64,000 nt of DNA from Anaerohalosphaera lusitana. GTDB lineage: Bacteria > Planctomycetota > Phycisphaerae > Sedimentisphaerales > Anaerohalosphaeraceae. The stretch spans positions 558,001 to 622,000 of the forward strand of contig NZ_CP019791.1 of assembly GCF_002007645.1 (NCBI RefSeq), written 5' to 3'. The notes under the pieces were generated by a model, which had not been told where the DNA came from, did no database searches, and saw nothing but the letters and a program-made list of their open reading frames with translations. The translations under genes were made by a program, and so were the position numbers. This document shows, in pieces, positions 16,833 through 25,683 of the stretch (positions within the stretch are counted from its first letter, which is position 1; every line of letters begins with the position of its first letter).

Positions 16833-18092
16833 ATGCGGTTGGAGCGGATTTTTGTTTGCGGTGTTTTTATTTTGTGCTGTCTGGTTGGCGGGATTTGTTT
16901 TGGCGGGGAGGATGTTGAGGCGGGCAGTGCGGCGGAGCGGTTTGAGGAGGCGCTTGGGGAGGTAGACCCTGATGCTGGTGATGATGAGATGGTCGAGCAG
17001 ATGAAGGAGGCGATGGGGGTTGAGAGTGACGAGGAGATGTTTGGAGTGATGCTGGAGGCTATGCGTGAGTCGGCGGACAGGATCGAGGATGGTGCTGAGA
17101 AGCTGGCTCGGAGGCGTGAGCGGCTGATCGATACTTATCGCGGTGAGCTGGCGGAGCTTGAGAAGATACTGCGGGCGGAGGAGGATGAGTGCGAGAAGGC
17201 GTTGCGGCTGGTGGATAAGAAGCGGGCTGAGTTGAAAGAGACTGCGGACAGGCGGGGCAAGGAGTCGAAGAGCAAGAGAGAGCTGGCGAGGCAGATTTAT
17301 GCGCTGGGTCTTGAGGTGCTTGCGGATCGTATCGAGTTTATGCTCGGGGTCAGGCAGGTGTGTGAGGATGAGTGCGGTGACGCGGTGACGGAGTGGGTCG
17401 AGGATCGGCTGGTCGGTCTGCGGTTTGTTTATATCGAGCGGCTCGGGATGAATGTGACGGATATACTGAAGGCTGACCGGGAATCGGGGGATGTTTTGCG
17501 TGAGAGTGCATTTTTGCCTTCGTATATGACGCATTGGCGGGAAGTCGATTTCGGGGAGGCTATGCCGGAGCTGTATGAGAGCAGGCGGCGGATGCCGAAG
17601 GGGGGGCCGGGTATGATTGGCCTGATGCCTGGCGGGATGTTCGGAGGCAAGCGTCCGATCCGGCCGAGTGTTTACGGCTGGGCAGGCGGGGGAGCGAATA
17701 TGCATTACTGTGTGGAGAAGGGAAAGGTGGGGCAGTTCGTGCGGGATGTGCGGGAGTTTTGTGAGGAGGCTGGGTATGAGGCGCTTGAGTTCGATTTGTG
17801 TGTGCCGGAGATGGAGGGGAGTGCGGATGCGGCTTGGATCGGTGGGCCCGGTGAGGCGGAGGCGTGGAACCAGTTCTGGTATGATGATGCTGGGCGCGTG
17901 TTCGGTGTGAGTGTGATGCGAAGCGAGGAGAAGGGCAACGAGGTGAGGTGGGTTTATCTGCCGCGGGAGAAGGTGGAGGCTGTGATGGATTATCTGCGGC
18001 TTGAGGATGGGGAGTATGAGGTTGACGAAGAGCGGATGGAGGCGGGGGATTTTTATCGGCTGCGCGACGTGACTGACAGTGAGTGGTTTTGA
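16833..18092 (+). CDS. secreted coiled-coil protein, unknown
   Basis: 419 residues. A signal peptide (ERIFVCGVFILCCLVGGICFG) has a cleavage region near residue 24. Residues 35-170 are acidic and basic heptad-like helices, likely a coiled coil. A Gly/Met-rich linker follows (MPKGGPGMIGLMPGGMFGG, about residue 260), then a compact C-terminal domain. A strong GGAGG precedes the start. Codon use is extremely G-rich, as in the whole cluster. Function is unknown. Confidence 0.55.
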   Translation: MRLERIFVCGVFILCCLVGGICFGGEDVEAGSAAERFEEALGEVDPDAGDDEMVEQMKEAMGVESDEEMFGVMLEAMRESADRIEDGAEKLARRRERLIDTYRGELAELEKILRAEEDECEKALRLVDKKRAELKETADRRGKESKSKRELARQIYALGLEVLADRIEFMLGVRQVCEDECGDAVTEWVEDRLVGLRFVYIERLGMNVTDILKADRESGDVLRESAFLPSYMTHWREVDFGEAMPELYESRRRMPKGGPGMIGLMPGGMFGGKRPIRPSVYGWAGGGANMHYCVEKGKVGQFVRDVREFCEEAGYEALEFDLCVPEMEGSADAAWIGGPGEAEAWNQFWYDDAGRVFGVSVMRSEEKGNEVRWVYLPREKVEAVMDYLRLEDGEYEVDEERMEAGDFYRLRDVTDSEWF

Positions 18093-18116
18093 GATCGTTT
18101 TGCGGGAGGCAGGAAG

Positions 18117-18530
18117 ATGGTTAGGATACCCAATAGTTTGTGGGGATATTTTTGGTATATGGTTCTGCTGACTGTTGCGGTGTTGATCGTAGCTATGCTG
18201 CTGAACTTGGGGGTGGATCCTGTTGCGGTGCCGGTGGTGACGGTAGTGAATGAGGCGGGGGGTGAGGTGCGGGGTGTGGAGCTGGTTTGTGGGGAGAAGG
18301 CTGAAGGAAGGCTTGTAATGGATTCTAAGCACGTTGGTGAACTGGCGGCGGGTGAACAGGCGGACGTGGTGATAGTGCCGCGGGAGAAATTTTCGTTGGC
18401 GGTGCGCTGGCAAGCAACGGACGGCGAGGAGTTTGAACGTGAGGTGGGCGAGGGCTTGGTGCCTGGTGAAATTGACAGAATAGAGATTGTGCTGAAGGCG
18501 GATGGTGAGGTGGATATGGAGATGGATTAA
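18117..18530 (+). CDS. single-pass membrane protein with an extracytoplasmic beta-rich domain, unknown
   Basis: 137 residues. One membrane helix (residues 11-30) is followed by about 100 residues rich in Val and Gly with alternating charge, suggesting a small beta-sandwich. GGAGGCAGGAAG precedes the start. It overlaps the region upstream of the next gene closely, consistent with an operon. Confidence 0.5.
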   Translation: MVRIPNSLWGYFWYMVLLTVAVLIVAMLLNLGVDPVAVPVVTVVNEAGGEVRGVELVCGEKAEGRLVMDSKHVGELAAGEQADVVIVPREKFSLAVRWQATDGEEFEREVGEGLVPGEIDRIEIVLKADGEVDMEMD

Positions 18531-18549
18531 GGTTCGTAAGGAGCAGGTC

Positions 18550-18951
18550 ATGGCGGTTGATAGGGTTCGGGTTGCGGTTTGGTCGGTTGCGGGGATTGTC
18601 GTGTTGTATTTTATCGCTGGGAGCAGTTGTTGGTGTTATGTGTTCAGTCCGACGCCTAGGGATTTTGCGGAGCGGATTGTTTGCGGGTCCAACCAGAAGG
18701 GGATACATGCGGCGGTGGTGGAGTACCGGGATGAGCATGGGGAGCTGCCGGGGTCGGCTGAGGTGCTTGTTGAGGAGGGGTATTTTGGTGAGGATGTGCT
18801 GGTGTGTCCGACAAGCGGTCAGGGGTACGAGTATGAGCGGGACAGCTTTGGCGAGTCGGATGAGGTGCTGATATTCTGTGATACGGATCATGGCGGTGAG
18901 AAGGTGCAGACGATGGGAGACGGGGAGGTGGTGATGGAGGCGGTGGAGTGA
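18550..18951 (+). CDS. H-X9-DG-type membrane-anchored protein
   Basis: 133 residues from ATG 18550, which has AAGGAG six bases upstream. One membrane helix (residues 7-28) is followed by a CGSNQKGIHAAVVEY segment and, near the end, H-G-G-E-K-V-Q-T-M-G-D-G: a histidine, nine residues, then DG. That matches the H-X9-DG motif common in planctomycete proteins that are processed like pseudopilins. The usual GFTLVE cleavage site is missing, so it may be a diverged pseudopilin or a relic. Confidence 0.5.
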   Translation: MAVDRVRVAVWSVAGIVVLYFIAGSSCWCYVFSPTPRDFAERIVCGSNQKGIHAAVVEYRDEHGELPGSAEVLVEEGYFGEDVLVCPTSGQGYEYERDSFGESDEVLIFCDTDHGGEKVQTMGDGEVVMEAVE

Positions 18952-19055
18952 GGTTTGACTGCATTTGGTTTTAGAAGACGCTGGCAGGTTAAATTTTGAG
19001 TCGCATCACTTTTTCGTTAGATAACGAAAGCAGTGAGGAGCAGCGGATGAGTTTT

Positions 19056-19550
19056 TCAGTGTCTTCGACGCAGGGTTAATGTACCGATTGTGAGGAGTGC
19101 GAGGGTTGCGGGTTCGGGGACTACGTGTATGTCGGTTTGATATTCCTCGGTTGAGCCTTCGACCCAGTATCGCGCTCCTGCGAAGTCTTCGGGCACGAGG
19201 TCCGGGGAAATATGCGCCCATGCTTCGAGTGGTTCGTTAAATCCAAGCATTTCAGCAAGTACTGACAAGAAGTCTAAGCTCGGCCAGTCTAATATGACCC
19301 TTCTGACCGAATAGGAGTTAACTGAGTCGACTTGGGGCTTAGAGCTTTTTAGACCAGTATCTTCATTGGTTGTTTCATGGAAATCTAAAGCGATTCTTGT
19401 GACATTAGCACCATCATCGTCGACCAGTACCAAGCCTGAAAAAGAATCATACTGTATCAGGGGTATGCCGTCGCCGGTGATGAGGTTTGCGGATGCGGTT
19501 GTGGTCGCAAATAATGCGAAAGTGATGAGGGTCAGGGTTTTGAATTTCAT
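19056..19550 (-). CDS. PEP-CTERM sorting domain protein
   Basis: 164 residues. It has a signal peptide (LTLITFALFATTTASA) and a C-terminal VPEPATLALLTIGTLTLRRRH, a textbook PEP-CTERM signal (PEP motif, hydrophobic segment, basic tail) recognised by exosortase. The middle has no family I know. No exosortase gene is in the window. Proteins of this type are exported to the cell surface or matrix. Confidence 0.85.
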   Translation of the reverse strand: MKFKTLTLITFALFATTTASANLITGDGIPLIQYDSFSGLVLVDDDGANVTRIALDFHETTNEDTGLKSSKPQVDSVNSYSVRRVILDWPSLDFLSVLAEMLGFNEPLEAWAHISPDLVPEDFAGARYWVEGSTEEYQTDIHVVPEPATLALLTIGTLTLRRRH

Positions 19551-19924
19551 GGTTTGCCTTTCTCAAAGACAGTAATTATGCCTGATGATAGTAAGGTGGA
19601 GTGAGAGTGTCAAGAAGTTTAGGGTGTTTTAGTTTACGTATTATATATAATCACACAGGGTGTTAAATATGTCGGTGCAGAGAATCAGATGGGTCAATAA
19701 TGAGTAAGAAGCACGCTTTTTAATGCTGTTTACGTTTGGGGGCGAGTCGAAGGTGTGGATCGCTCTGTTGTTAGGCGGGGTGAATAAATTCTTTCATGTT
19801 GGGGGCGTTGTTGGTAAAATAGGCAGGTGCGTTTGGTGTGCCCGGGGGCATTTTTGGGTTTTTGTTTCGGGTTTTCGGGTGCCGGAATTTGGACTTTTTT
19901 CTTTCTCATTACAGGAGATTTGCG
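19551..19924. other. non-coding stretch between divergent genes
   Basis: No ORF with a plausible start. It should hold the promoters of the PEP-CTERM gene (minus) and the Gly/Met-rich gene (plus); I could not fix either with confidence. Confidence 0.4.
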
Positions 19925-21658
19925 ATGTTTGGGGCATTTCGAGGATATCGGAGCGTTTTCGTGATAGTTATGCTGGCGATCTTTGCGGGCGGTTTGTTTG
20001 CTGCGCCGAATGACAGGGGGCAGAGGCGAGGGCCTGGTCAGATGCCTGGAATGCTGCCGCCTGGTATGGGTGGTCCCGGTGAAATGGGGCCTGGTGGTCA
20101 CGGAATGCGTGGGCACGGACAGGGTGGTTACAGCGGTGCGCTTGGGCAGGTGCTGAAAGAGGTACTCCAGACGGTCAATGCGGGCGGTGAGCTGAGCAAG
20201 GAAAAGCAGCTCGAGGTCCGGCAGACGCTGCAGCAGGAAAGAGAGCAGCGGCGGAGCGTGGAGTATCAGCTTTTGGAAGCGTGGTCGAATTATTTTGCGG
20301 GGGATATGAAGGGCGCGTATCGCGGTGCGCTGATGGCGAACAAGGCTGATCCGGAGAGTGCGGATGCGCAGCGGACGCTGGTTGCGACTGCGGTTATGTC
20401 GGGCAGCAAACAGTATATGCAGAACGCGATGAAGCAGGTCGGCGGCGAGATCGGTGACGGCGGGATGCTGGACCTGGATCTTGCGGGCTTGAACGCGGCG
20501 ATGATCGGTCAGAAGGTCGGGCCGATCCAGGCGGTGTGCATGAACTCTACGCAGTTTATGTATCCCGGCAAGGGCAATCTTTGCATGATGGTGTGGCAGC
20601 TCGAGGAGAAGGTACAGGTTCAGCCGGGCGGAATGGGTCAAGTTGCCGGCGGTGAGCCTAACAGTATGGGCGGCTCGGATGATGACGATCGCGGTGGGTC
20701 GCGGCGGAATCAGAACGGTCGGCGCGGTTACGGCGGGGGTCATGGTACGCCCGGTATGATGCCGCCTGGTATGGGTAGCAACGGTCACGGATACGGCGGC
20801 GGATATGGCGGTCGCGGTCAGATGACGAATTTCGATGAGCAGATGATGGAGTTTCGCAACCTGTTCGTGCGGTATGCGGGCAATGGTGATGTCGCGTTTG
20901 TGGGAGTGAATACGGACAGTGCGGTGAACAGCGGGAAGGTTGCCGCGGAGCTGGTGAGCAAGGCGTGGCCGTGGGCGCAGGTGATGGCTGAGCGGGGCGG
21001 GCTTGGTGAGTATGCACAGATGAGCGTGGACCCGGATAAGCCGATGATGGTGCTGACGGACAAGCGGGGCGTTGTGACGTATGCGGGGCCGGCGAGCGGA
21101 TTTTTGCCGAAGTCGATGATGACGTCGATGGAGGTTCAGCCGGTGGCGTTCGGGTCGGGCACGGGCGGAGCCGGGCAGATCGATGCGGCTGTCGCGCAGC
21201 AGATGCAGGCGGTATCGCAGATGAGTGAGGAAGAGCAGCAGGGTCTGCTGGGCAGGATGATGGGCGCGATGGGCGGTGAAGGTCAGCAGGGCCAGGCGGC
21301 CGGTCGTGAGCAGTCTCGCGAGCAACAGCGGGGAAGTCAGATGCAGAATGAGCAGCGGGGTGGGCAGCAGCAACAAGCGCAACAACAGGCTGGGCAGGCC
21401 GGCGAGCTTTCGGTGGCGCAGGAGTATGATGCCGGGAAGCTGCTGAGGCAGGCGCAGGTGCAGCTTGGCGGGACGAGTCCCGGGAGCATTCTGCGGATGT
21501 CGCGAAAGCGGTCGGAGCGGGGGATCAAGTACTGCCGGGAGATATTGCAGAAGTATCCGAGAACGAAGTATGCGGACGAGGCACGGAATCTGCTGCGGAA
21601 GGTTCCGGATCGGTATAAGGATGCGTTCAATGTGACGGATGAGGAGATGGGGTTGTAG
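19925..21658 (+). CDS. secreted Gly/Met/Gln-rich protein with a redoxin-like core
   Basis: 577 residues from ATG 19925, chosen because AGGAG lies at 19913-19917 and a signal peptide (VFVIVMLAIFAGGLFA) follows directly. Segments in order: a low-complexity GP/GM-rich stretch (30-70), a helical region (80-170), a region ending AAMIGQKVGPIQAV, a Gly/Arg/Asn-rich insert (240-300), then VAFVGVNTDS ... MMVLTDKRGVVTYAGP, which resembles the second half of a thioredoxin-like fold. A Gln-rich run follows, then a TPR-like end (GIKYCREILQKYPRTKYADEARNLL). No redox CxxC is seen, so an enzymatic role is doubtful. Confidence 0.55.
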   Translation: MFGAFRGYRSVFVIVMLAIFAGGLFAAPNDRGQRRGPGQMPGMLPPGMGGPGEMGPGGHGMRGHGQGGYSGALGQVLKEVLQTVNAGGELSKEKQLEVRQTLQQEREQRRSVEYQLLEAWSNYFAGDMKGAYRGALMANKADPESADAQRTLVATAVMSGSKQYMQNAMKQVGGEIGDGGMLDLDLAGLNAAMIGQKVGPIQAVCMNSTQFMYPGKGNLCMMVWQLEEKVQVQPGGMGQVAGGEPNSMGGSDDDDRGGSRRNQNGRRGYGGGHGTPGMMPPGMGSNGHGYGGGYGGRGQMTNFDEQMMEFRNLFVRYAGNGDVAFVGVNTDSAVNSGKVAAELVSKAWPWAQVMAERGGLGEYAQMSVDPDKPMMVLTDKRGVVTYAGPASGFLPKSMMTSMEVQPVAFGSGTGGAGQIDAAVAQQMQAVSQMSEEEQQGLLGRMMGAMGGEGQQGQAAGREQSREQQRGSQMQNEQRGGQQQQAQQQAGQAGELSVAQEYDAGKLLRQAQVQLGGTSPGSILRMSRKRSERGIKYCREILQKYPRTKYADEARNLLRKVPDRYKDAFNVTDEEMGL

Positions 21659-21778
21659 GGCATTGATTGCCGAGACGGCTGTGAAGGCGTGATGAGTTTT
21701 ACGGCTGTCGATCGGTTATATGTTATGAATTATAAAGGCGGGTCCGGTTGGCGGGCTCGTCTTTTTTGGGAGGTTGAG

Positions 21779-22200
21779 ATGTCTTACGTTGAAAAGCTTG
21801 GAGTGCCGGACATAAGCTTAGGGGGTCTGCAGGTGTGGTTCCATGGGGCGGACTTGAGAACTGGCTGAACGTCACCGTACACTGTGGAGAAAATGGCGCA
21901 AGTGTCAGGGTTAGCGGCGACATCATTCATTCAACTGAGCTTATGACATTTCTGGTAGGCATCGAACGGCTTAGCAAGACGGTAAAGGGCCAAGTCGAGA
22001 TGGCGTGCATGGAACCTTATCTGTCCGTGGTTTTGAAAGCAGGAGATTGCGGGCACATTGAAATCCAGGTAGATATTACCCCCGATCCAGCAAAACAGAA
22101 GCACAGTTTCATTTTCGAGATCGACCAGAGCTATCTGCCGAAGCTGATCACGGACTGCAAAAAGGTTCTTGAGGAATACCCTATGATCGGGAAGCCGTAA
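21779..22200 (+). pseudogene. frameshifted small gene, unknown family
   Basis: ATG 21779 follows GGGAGGTTGAG and opens MSYVEKLGVPDISLGGL, then reaches a stop after 29 residues. A second frame, open from 21835, continues as ENWLNVTVHCGENGASV and runs 110 residues to the stop at 22200. The two pieces join naturally around QVWFHG and NWLNVT, so the gene has lost bases there. The second frame starts at a weak GTG with no ribosome binding site. The intact protein would be about 135 residues, soluble. The function of the family is unknown to me. Confidence 0.55.
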
Positions 22201-22224
22201 GTGTTTGACGTTTTCTGGATGCGA

Positions 22225-22542
22225 CTAGAGTGTATCATCTAGTCTGTTTAGAATTTGCTTTGCGAGTTGGCGGACTTGCTGCCAGTCAGGGCTGGTCTTT
22301 AGGGCCTCGTGAGAGCATTGGTTTTGACTATTGTTAAGACGGGCAACTTTTGCTTTGAGCAGTTTTATGGCTTGGTAGGTCTCAGTGGTGAGAAGGCCAT
22401 CTTCAACGAGGATGTCCAGGTTGTCGGATGCATCCATAAATTCCCAGACCAGTTCTTGCACTTGCATGCCGTCGAGATACTCTATCTGCTTGTCCGCCGG
22501 GGCGGCGAGGTTTTGTAATGTTTCTAGCAATTGGGTCAGCAT
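22225..22542 (-). CDS. small helical protein, unknown
   Basis: 105 residues, all predicted helical and acidic (QELVWEFMDASDNLDILVEDG), with no signal peptide. It lies between the frameshifted gene and the oxidoreductase gene, four bases downstream of the latter on the same strand. No family recognised. Confidence 0.5.
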   Translation of the reverse strand: MLTQLLETLQNLAAPADKQIEYLDGMQVQELVWEFMDASDNLDILVEDGLLTTETYQAIKLLKAKVARLNNSQNQCSHEALKTSPDWQQVRQLAKQILNRLDDTL

Positions 22543-22546
22543 CTGT

Positions 22547-23581
22547 CTATGGCCGGACTAGTTTTAGGATTCTTTGGGTGGGTTCTGGCATTGCGGTGCG
22601 GGCTGAGACGTAGGCGGATTCTATTAGGGACATGGTTTCTATTATGGGGTGGTATGTTGGTTCGGTTGGGGGTTTTGGGGGGTTGGTTATGCTGTGTGCG
22701 AACTCGGTGAGCATTGTTTCGAGTGAGTTGTCGGGCTGCTGGATGTAGTTGTACTGTTCGAGTATTTCGCCCTGGTTGTCGAAGAGGGTCATCGAGTCGG
22801 GGGTGGCTTTTATGTAGTTTTCTTTGCTGTGGATGCGGAGCATCAGTGCGGGCGGGCCGAGCACTCGGCTTGCGGTTACGTTGGCAAGGAGCGTGTCGGA
22901 AAATTTCATTGTGATCAGCGCGGTGTCCTCGGTGGTGGAGAGCCGCTGTTTGCGGTCGGGTGCGTGAGAGGTTAGCAGGGTGTAAATCTGCTGGGGGATG
23001 TCGAAGATGTCGACGACGCGTTCGAGCAGTTCGTAGCATTTCTGGAGGATGACGCCGCCGCCTGCGAGTTGCGGGTCGGCGAGCCAGCGTTCGTTGGGCT
23101 CTAGCTGCTGTGCGGGGAGGTGGCAGACCGCTGTGATAAGGTGGAACTTTTCGCGGCCCTGTGCGCGGATGTATTCTTTTACCTTGCGAAAGCCCGGCGC
23201 AACGCGGATGCGTGATGCCACGTCGAATTTGACCTTCTGCTTTTCGGCGGTTCGGATCATGTCGGCGGCCTGCTCGAAGTCGAGAGCAGGCGGAAGGAGC
23301 TTTAATATATTGCAGTTGTTCTTGATCGCGACGCGCAGGTGTTCGCGGCATAGGTGCATGGGTTCTGCGACGAGGAGCACCTGCAGGTCCGGCTGGATGA
23401 CGAGCTGGCGGTAGTCGTTGTGCGGCTGGCAGTCGTAGATAGCCGCGATCTTCTGGGCCTGTTCGCCGTCGCTGTCGGCTACTGCGCGAAGCTCGAACAG
23501 AGAGGTTCTGTCCGCGGCTTCGAGCAGCTTGACACCGACGGGCGAAAGTCCCATGATGGCGGTCTTTAGTTTTTCAGCCAT
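22547..23581 (-). CDS. Gfo/Idh/MocA-family oxidoreductase
   Basis: 344 residues. It has an N-terminal Rossmann fold (LKTAIMGLSPVGVKLLEA, VADSDGEQAQKIAA) and a C-terminal alpha/beta domain, the layout of NAD(P)-dependent sugar or inositol dehydrogenases. The usual EKP motif near residue 95 is replaced by LKLLPP, and the glycine motif is degenerate, so cofactor binding or catalysis may be altered. The substrate is unknown. Confidence 0.82.
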   Translation of the reverse strand: MAEKLKTAIMGLSPVGVKLLEAADRTSLFELRAVADSDGEQAQKIAAIYDCQPHNDYRQLVIQPDLQVLLVAEPMHLCREHLRVAIKNNCNILKLLPPALDFEQAADMIRTAEKQKVKFDVASRIRVAPGFRKVKEYIRAQGREKFHLITAVCHLPAQQLEPNERWLADPQLAGGGVILQKCYELLERVVDIFDIPQQIYTLLTSHAPDRKQRLSTTEDTALITMKFSDTLLANVTASRVLGPPALMLRIHSKENYIKATPDSMTLFDNQGEILEQYNYIQQPDNSLETMLTEFAHSITNPPKPPTEPTYHPIIETMSLIESAYVSARTAMPEPTQRILKLVRP

Positions 23582-23596
23582 TCGATTTCGACTCGA

Positions 23597-24019
23597 CTAG
23601 ATAGCGATGTTCTTGTTGTCGTCTTCGGTTTTGTCCGCCATGGAGTAGCCGTCGTCCTGGCGGGAGTGGTTGACGCCTAGCTTTTGCTGATAGAGCTTGT
23701 AGACGTCGTCGGCGTCGAGGCCGAGGCACTGTGCGAGCGAGATCCAGAAGAAGAGCATGTCGGTGACCTCGACGCGTGCGTTCTGCAGGTCGTGGATCTT
23801 GAAGCGTTCGCCTTTTTTGGCCTCTTTGCACCAGTGCTTCCAGTAAGTGCTGTCGCGGAGCTCTTCGAGCTCGTTGCTCATTGCGGCGATGTAGTTGTTT
23901 AGCCATTCGCCGGCGTACTGGGGGTCCCAGTTTTCGCGGAGGGCCTTTGCGTCGAAGCCGGTTCGCTTGTTTAGCTCGGCCTGTTTTTCGAATAATTCTT
24001 TAAGCATGGGTTTTCCCAT
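23597..24019 (-). CDS. dimeric (all-alpha) dUTPase-like nucleotide pyrophosphohydrolase
   Basis: 140 residues. FEKQAELNKRTGFD at the start and the Mg-binding helices with E-L-E-E-L-R-D (residues 50-56) and E84/D87 (VEVTDMLFFW) match the type 2 dUTPase family related to MazG. The enzyme hydrolyses dUTP to dUMP and keeps uracil out of DNA. It lies between the oxidoreductase gene and glyA on the same strand. MLKELF (ATG 24007) is an alternative start. Confidence 0.85.
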   Translation of the reverse strand: MGKPMLKELFEKQAELNKRTGFDAKALRENWDPQYAGEWLNNYIAAMSNELEELRDSTYWKHWCKEAKKGERFKIHDLQNARVEVTDMLFFWISLAQCLGLDADDVYKLYQQKLGVNHSRQDDGYSMADKTEDDNKNIAI

Positions 24020-24045
24020 TTGAATACCGATTTTCAGTTCCGCTG

Positions 24046-25302
24046 TTACGCGGGGTTTACGAAGTTCGCTGGCACGGGGAAGTCGTCGCAGAGCTGTTTG
24101 ACCTGTTTGTGTACCTTTTCGATCACTTCATCGTTTTCGACGTTGTGAGTAATCTCATTTATCCATTCGGCGATCTGCTCCATTTGTTCTTCCTTGAAGC
24201 CGCGAGTTGTGACTGCAGGTGTGCCCATCCGGATGCCGCTGGGGTTGAAGGGCTTTGCAGGGTCGTTGGGGATCGTGTTGTAGTTGGTTACGATGCCTGC
24301 GCGGTCGAGTGCCTTTGCGAGGGGCTTGCCGAGGATGTTCTTCGGTCGCAGGTCGATGAGGACGAGGTGGTTGTCGGTTCCGCCTGATACGACATCGAAG
24401 CCGAGCTCGACGAGTTTTTCGGCGAAGCGTTTTGCGTTTTTTACGACCTGCTGACCGTACTGTTTAAATTCGGGCGTTGCAGCTTCGCGGAGTGCGACGG
24501 CGATCGCTGAGATCGTGTGCATGTGCGGGCCGCCCTGCATGCCCGGGAATACGGCCTTGTTGATCTTAGCTGCGTGTTCTTCTTTGCAGAGGATCAGGGC
24601 GCCGCGCGGGCCGCGAAGGCTTTTGTGTGTTGTTGTGGTTACCGCGTCCGAATGCGGCACGGGGTTGGGGTGTGCGCCTGCTGCGACGAGGCCTGCTACG
24701 TGTGCCATGTCGCAGACGTGTGCTGCGCCGACCTTTTTGGCGATCTCGTTGAAGCGTGCGTAGTCGATGTGTCTGCTGTAGGCGGTCGCGCCTGAGACGA
24801 TGACCTTGGGTTTGCATTCGAGGGCGAGCTTTTCGATCTGGTCGTAGTCGATCAGGTCGGAATCGTCCTCAAGGGTGTAGTGTACCGCGTTGAAGAATTT
24901 GCCTGTGACGGAGACCTTCCAGCCGTGGGTGAGGTGGCCGCCGAAGGGCAGAGAGAGGGCGAGGATGGTGTCGCCTGGGTCCGCGAATGCGGTGTAGACG
25001 GCTACGTTGGCGACGGAGCCGGAGTATGGCTGGACGCAAGCGTGTTCTGCGCCGAAGACCTGTTTTGCGCGTTCGATGGCGAGGTTTTCGATCTTGTCGG
25101 TGACCTGCTGGCCTTCGTAGTAGCGTTTGCCGGGGTAGCCTTCGGAGTATTTGTTGGTCATGCAGCTTCCGGTTGCTTCGCGGACAGCCATCGAGACGTA
25201 GTTTTCCGAGGGGATCAGGCGGATCGAGTCCTGCTGACGTGTTTCTTCTTCGTTGAGAAGGTTGTATATCTCTGGGTCGTGTGTTTTGAGCCTATCGTAC
25301 AT
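24046..25302 (-). CDS. glyA: serine hydroxymethyltransferase
   Basis: 418 residues from ATG 25302, chosen because AGGAGG precedes it by four bases; an upstream ATG would add 12 residues without a site. The PLP lysine is K227 in TTTTHKSLRGPRG. Other hallmarks are IPSENYVS and YSEGYPGKRYYEG. The enzyme interconverts serine and glycine and supplies 5,10-methylene-tetrahydrofolate. The coding strand here is the C-rich one, so the plus strand is strongly G-rich despite the minus orientation. Confidence 0.97.
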   Translation of the reverse strand: MYDRLKTHDPEIYNLLNEEETRQQDSIRLIPSENYVSMAVREATGSCMTNKYSEGYPGKRYYEGQQVTDKIENLAIERAKQVFGAEHACVQPYSGSVANVAVYTAFADPGDTILALSLPFGGHLTHGWKVSVTGKFFNAVHYTLEDDSDLIDYDQIEKLALECKPKVIVSGATAYSRHIDYARFNEIAKKVGAAHVCDMAHVAGLVAAGAHPNPVPHSDAVTTTTHKSLRGPRGALILCKEEHAAKINKAVFPGMQGGPHMHTISAIAVALREAATPEFKQYGQQVVKNAKRFAEKLVELGFDVVSGGTDNHLVLIDLRPKNILGKPLAKALDRAGIVTNYNTIPNDPAKPFNPSGIRMGTPAVTTRGFKEEQMEQIAEWINEITHNVENDEVIEKVHKQVKQLCDDFPVPANFVNPA

Positions 25303-25683
25303 TGTGCCTCCTGGTACAGTTTTCGATTGTGTTTTCAATTCAGACCGGCATTTAAGGTGAAATCAATCGGAGCTTAAAGGACAAAACCGCAAAAAACTCC
25401 GTTTTAGGGGACAATTTTTGGTTCCCGATCGTCGATATAGTTGTGGCGTCTTGTGTGTTTTCGGGGCCGGTATCAAACAGGTGGTAATTATACAGGTTGC
25501 GAAGGAGATTCAAAGTTATTTTTCGCAGGGACGGACGACAAGAGGTCCGGAGAGAGAATAGCTGAAAAAGGTAGTTTTGGCAGTCGGTAGTCGGTGTCCT
25601 GTTCTATATAACAGTTGACAGGCGCGGGTTGGTGGGCTTATCATAAGTTGTTTTATTTATGTAATTTGGAGCAAGTTTTAGCT
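25303..25683. other. divergent promoter region
   Basis: Apart from the plus-strand promoter at 25615-25644, no gene or repeat is seen. Confidence 0.5.
25615..25644 (+). promoter_or_regulatory. promoter of the TPR gene
   Basis: TTGACA (25615-25620), an 18-base spacer and TATCAT (25639-25644). It overlaps the longer upstream reading frame, which argues for the ATG at 25684. Confidence 0.65.

Noticed and set aside
16812-18551. A 579-residue open frame on the minus strand
   Set aside because: It is a shadow of plus-strand genes with signal peptides and ribosome binding sites; its His/Pro/Leu/Arg-rich composition is an artefact of the G-rich opposite strand.
19730-21385. A 551-residue open frame on the minus strand
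   Set aside because: A shadow of the Gly/Met-rich gene, with Arg/His/Leu-rich nonsense composition and no start signal.
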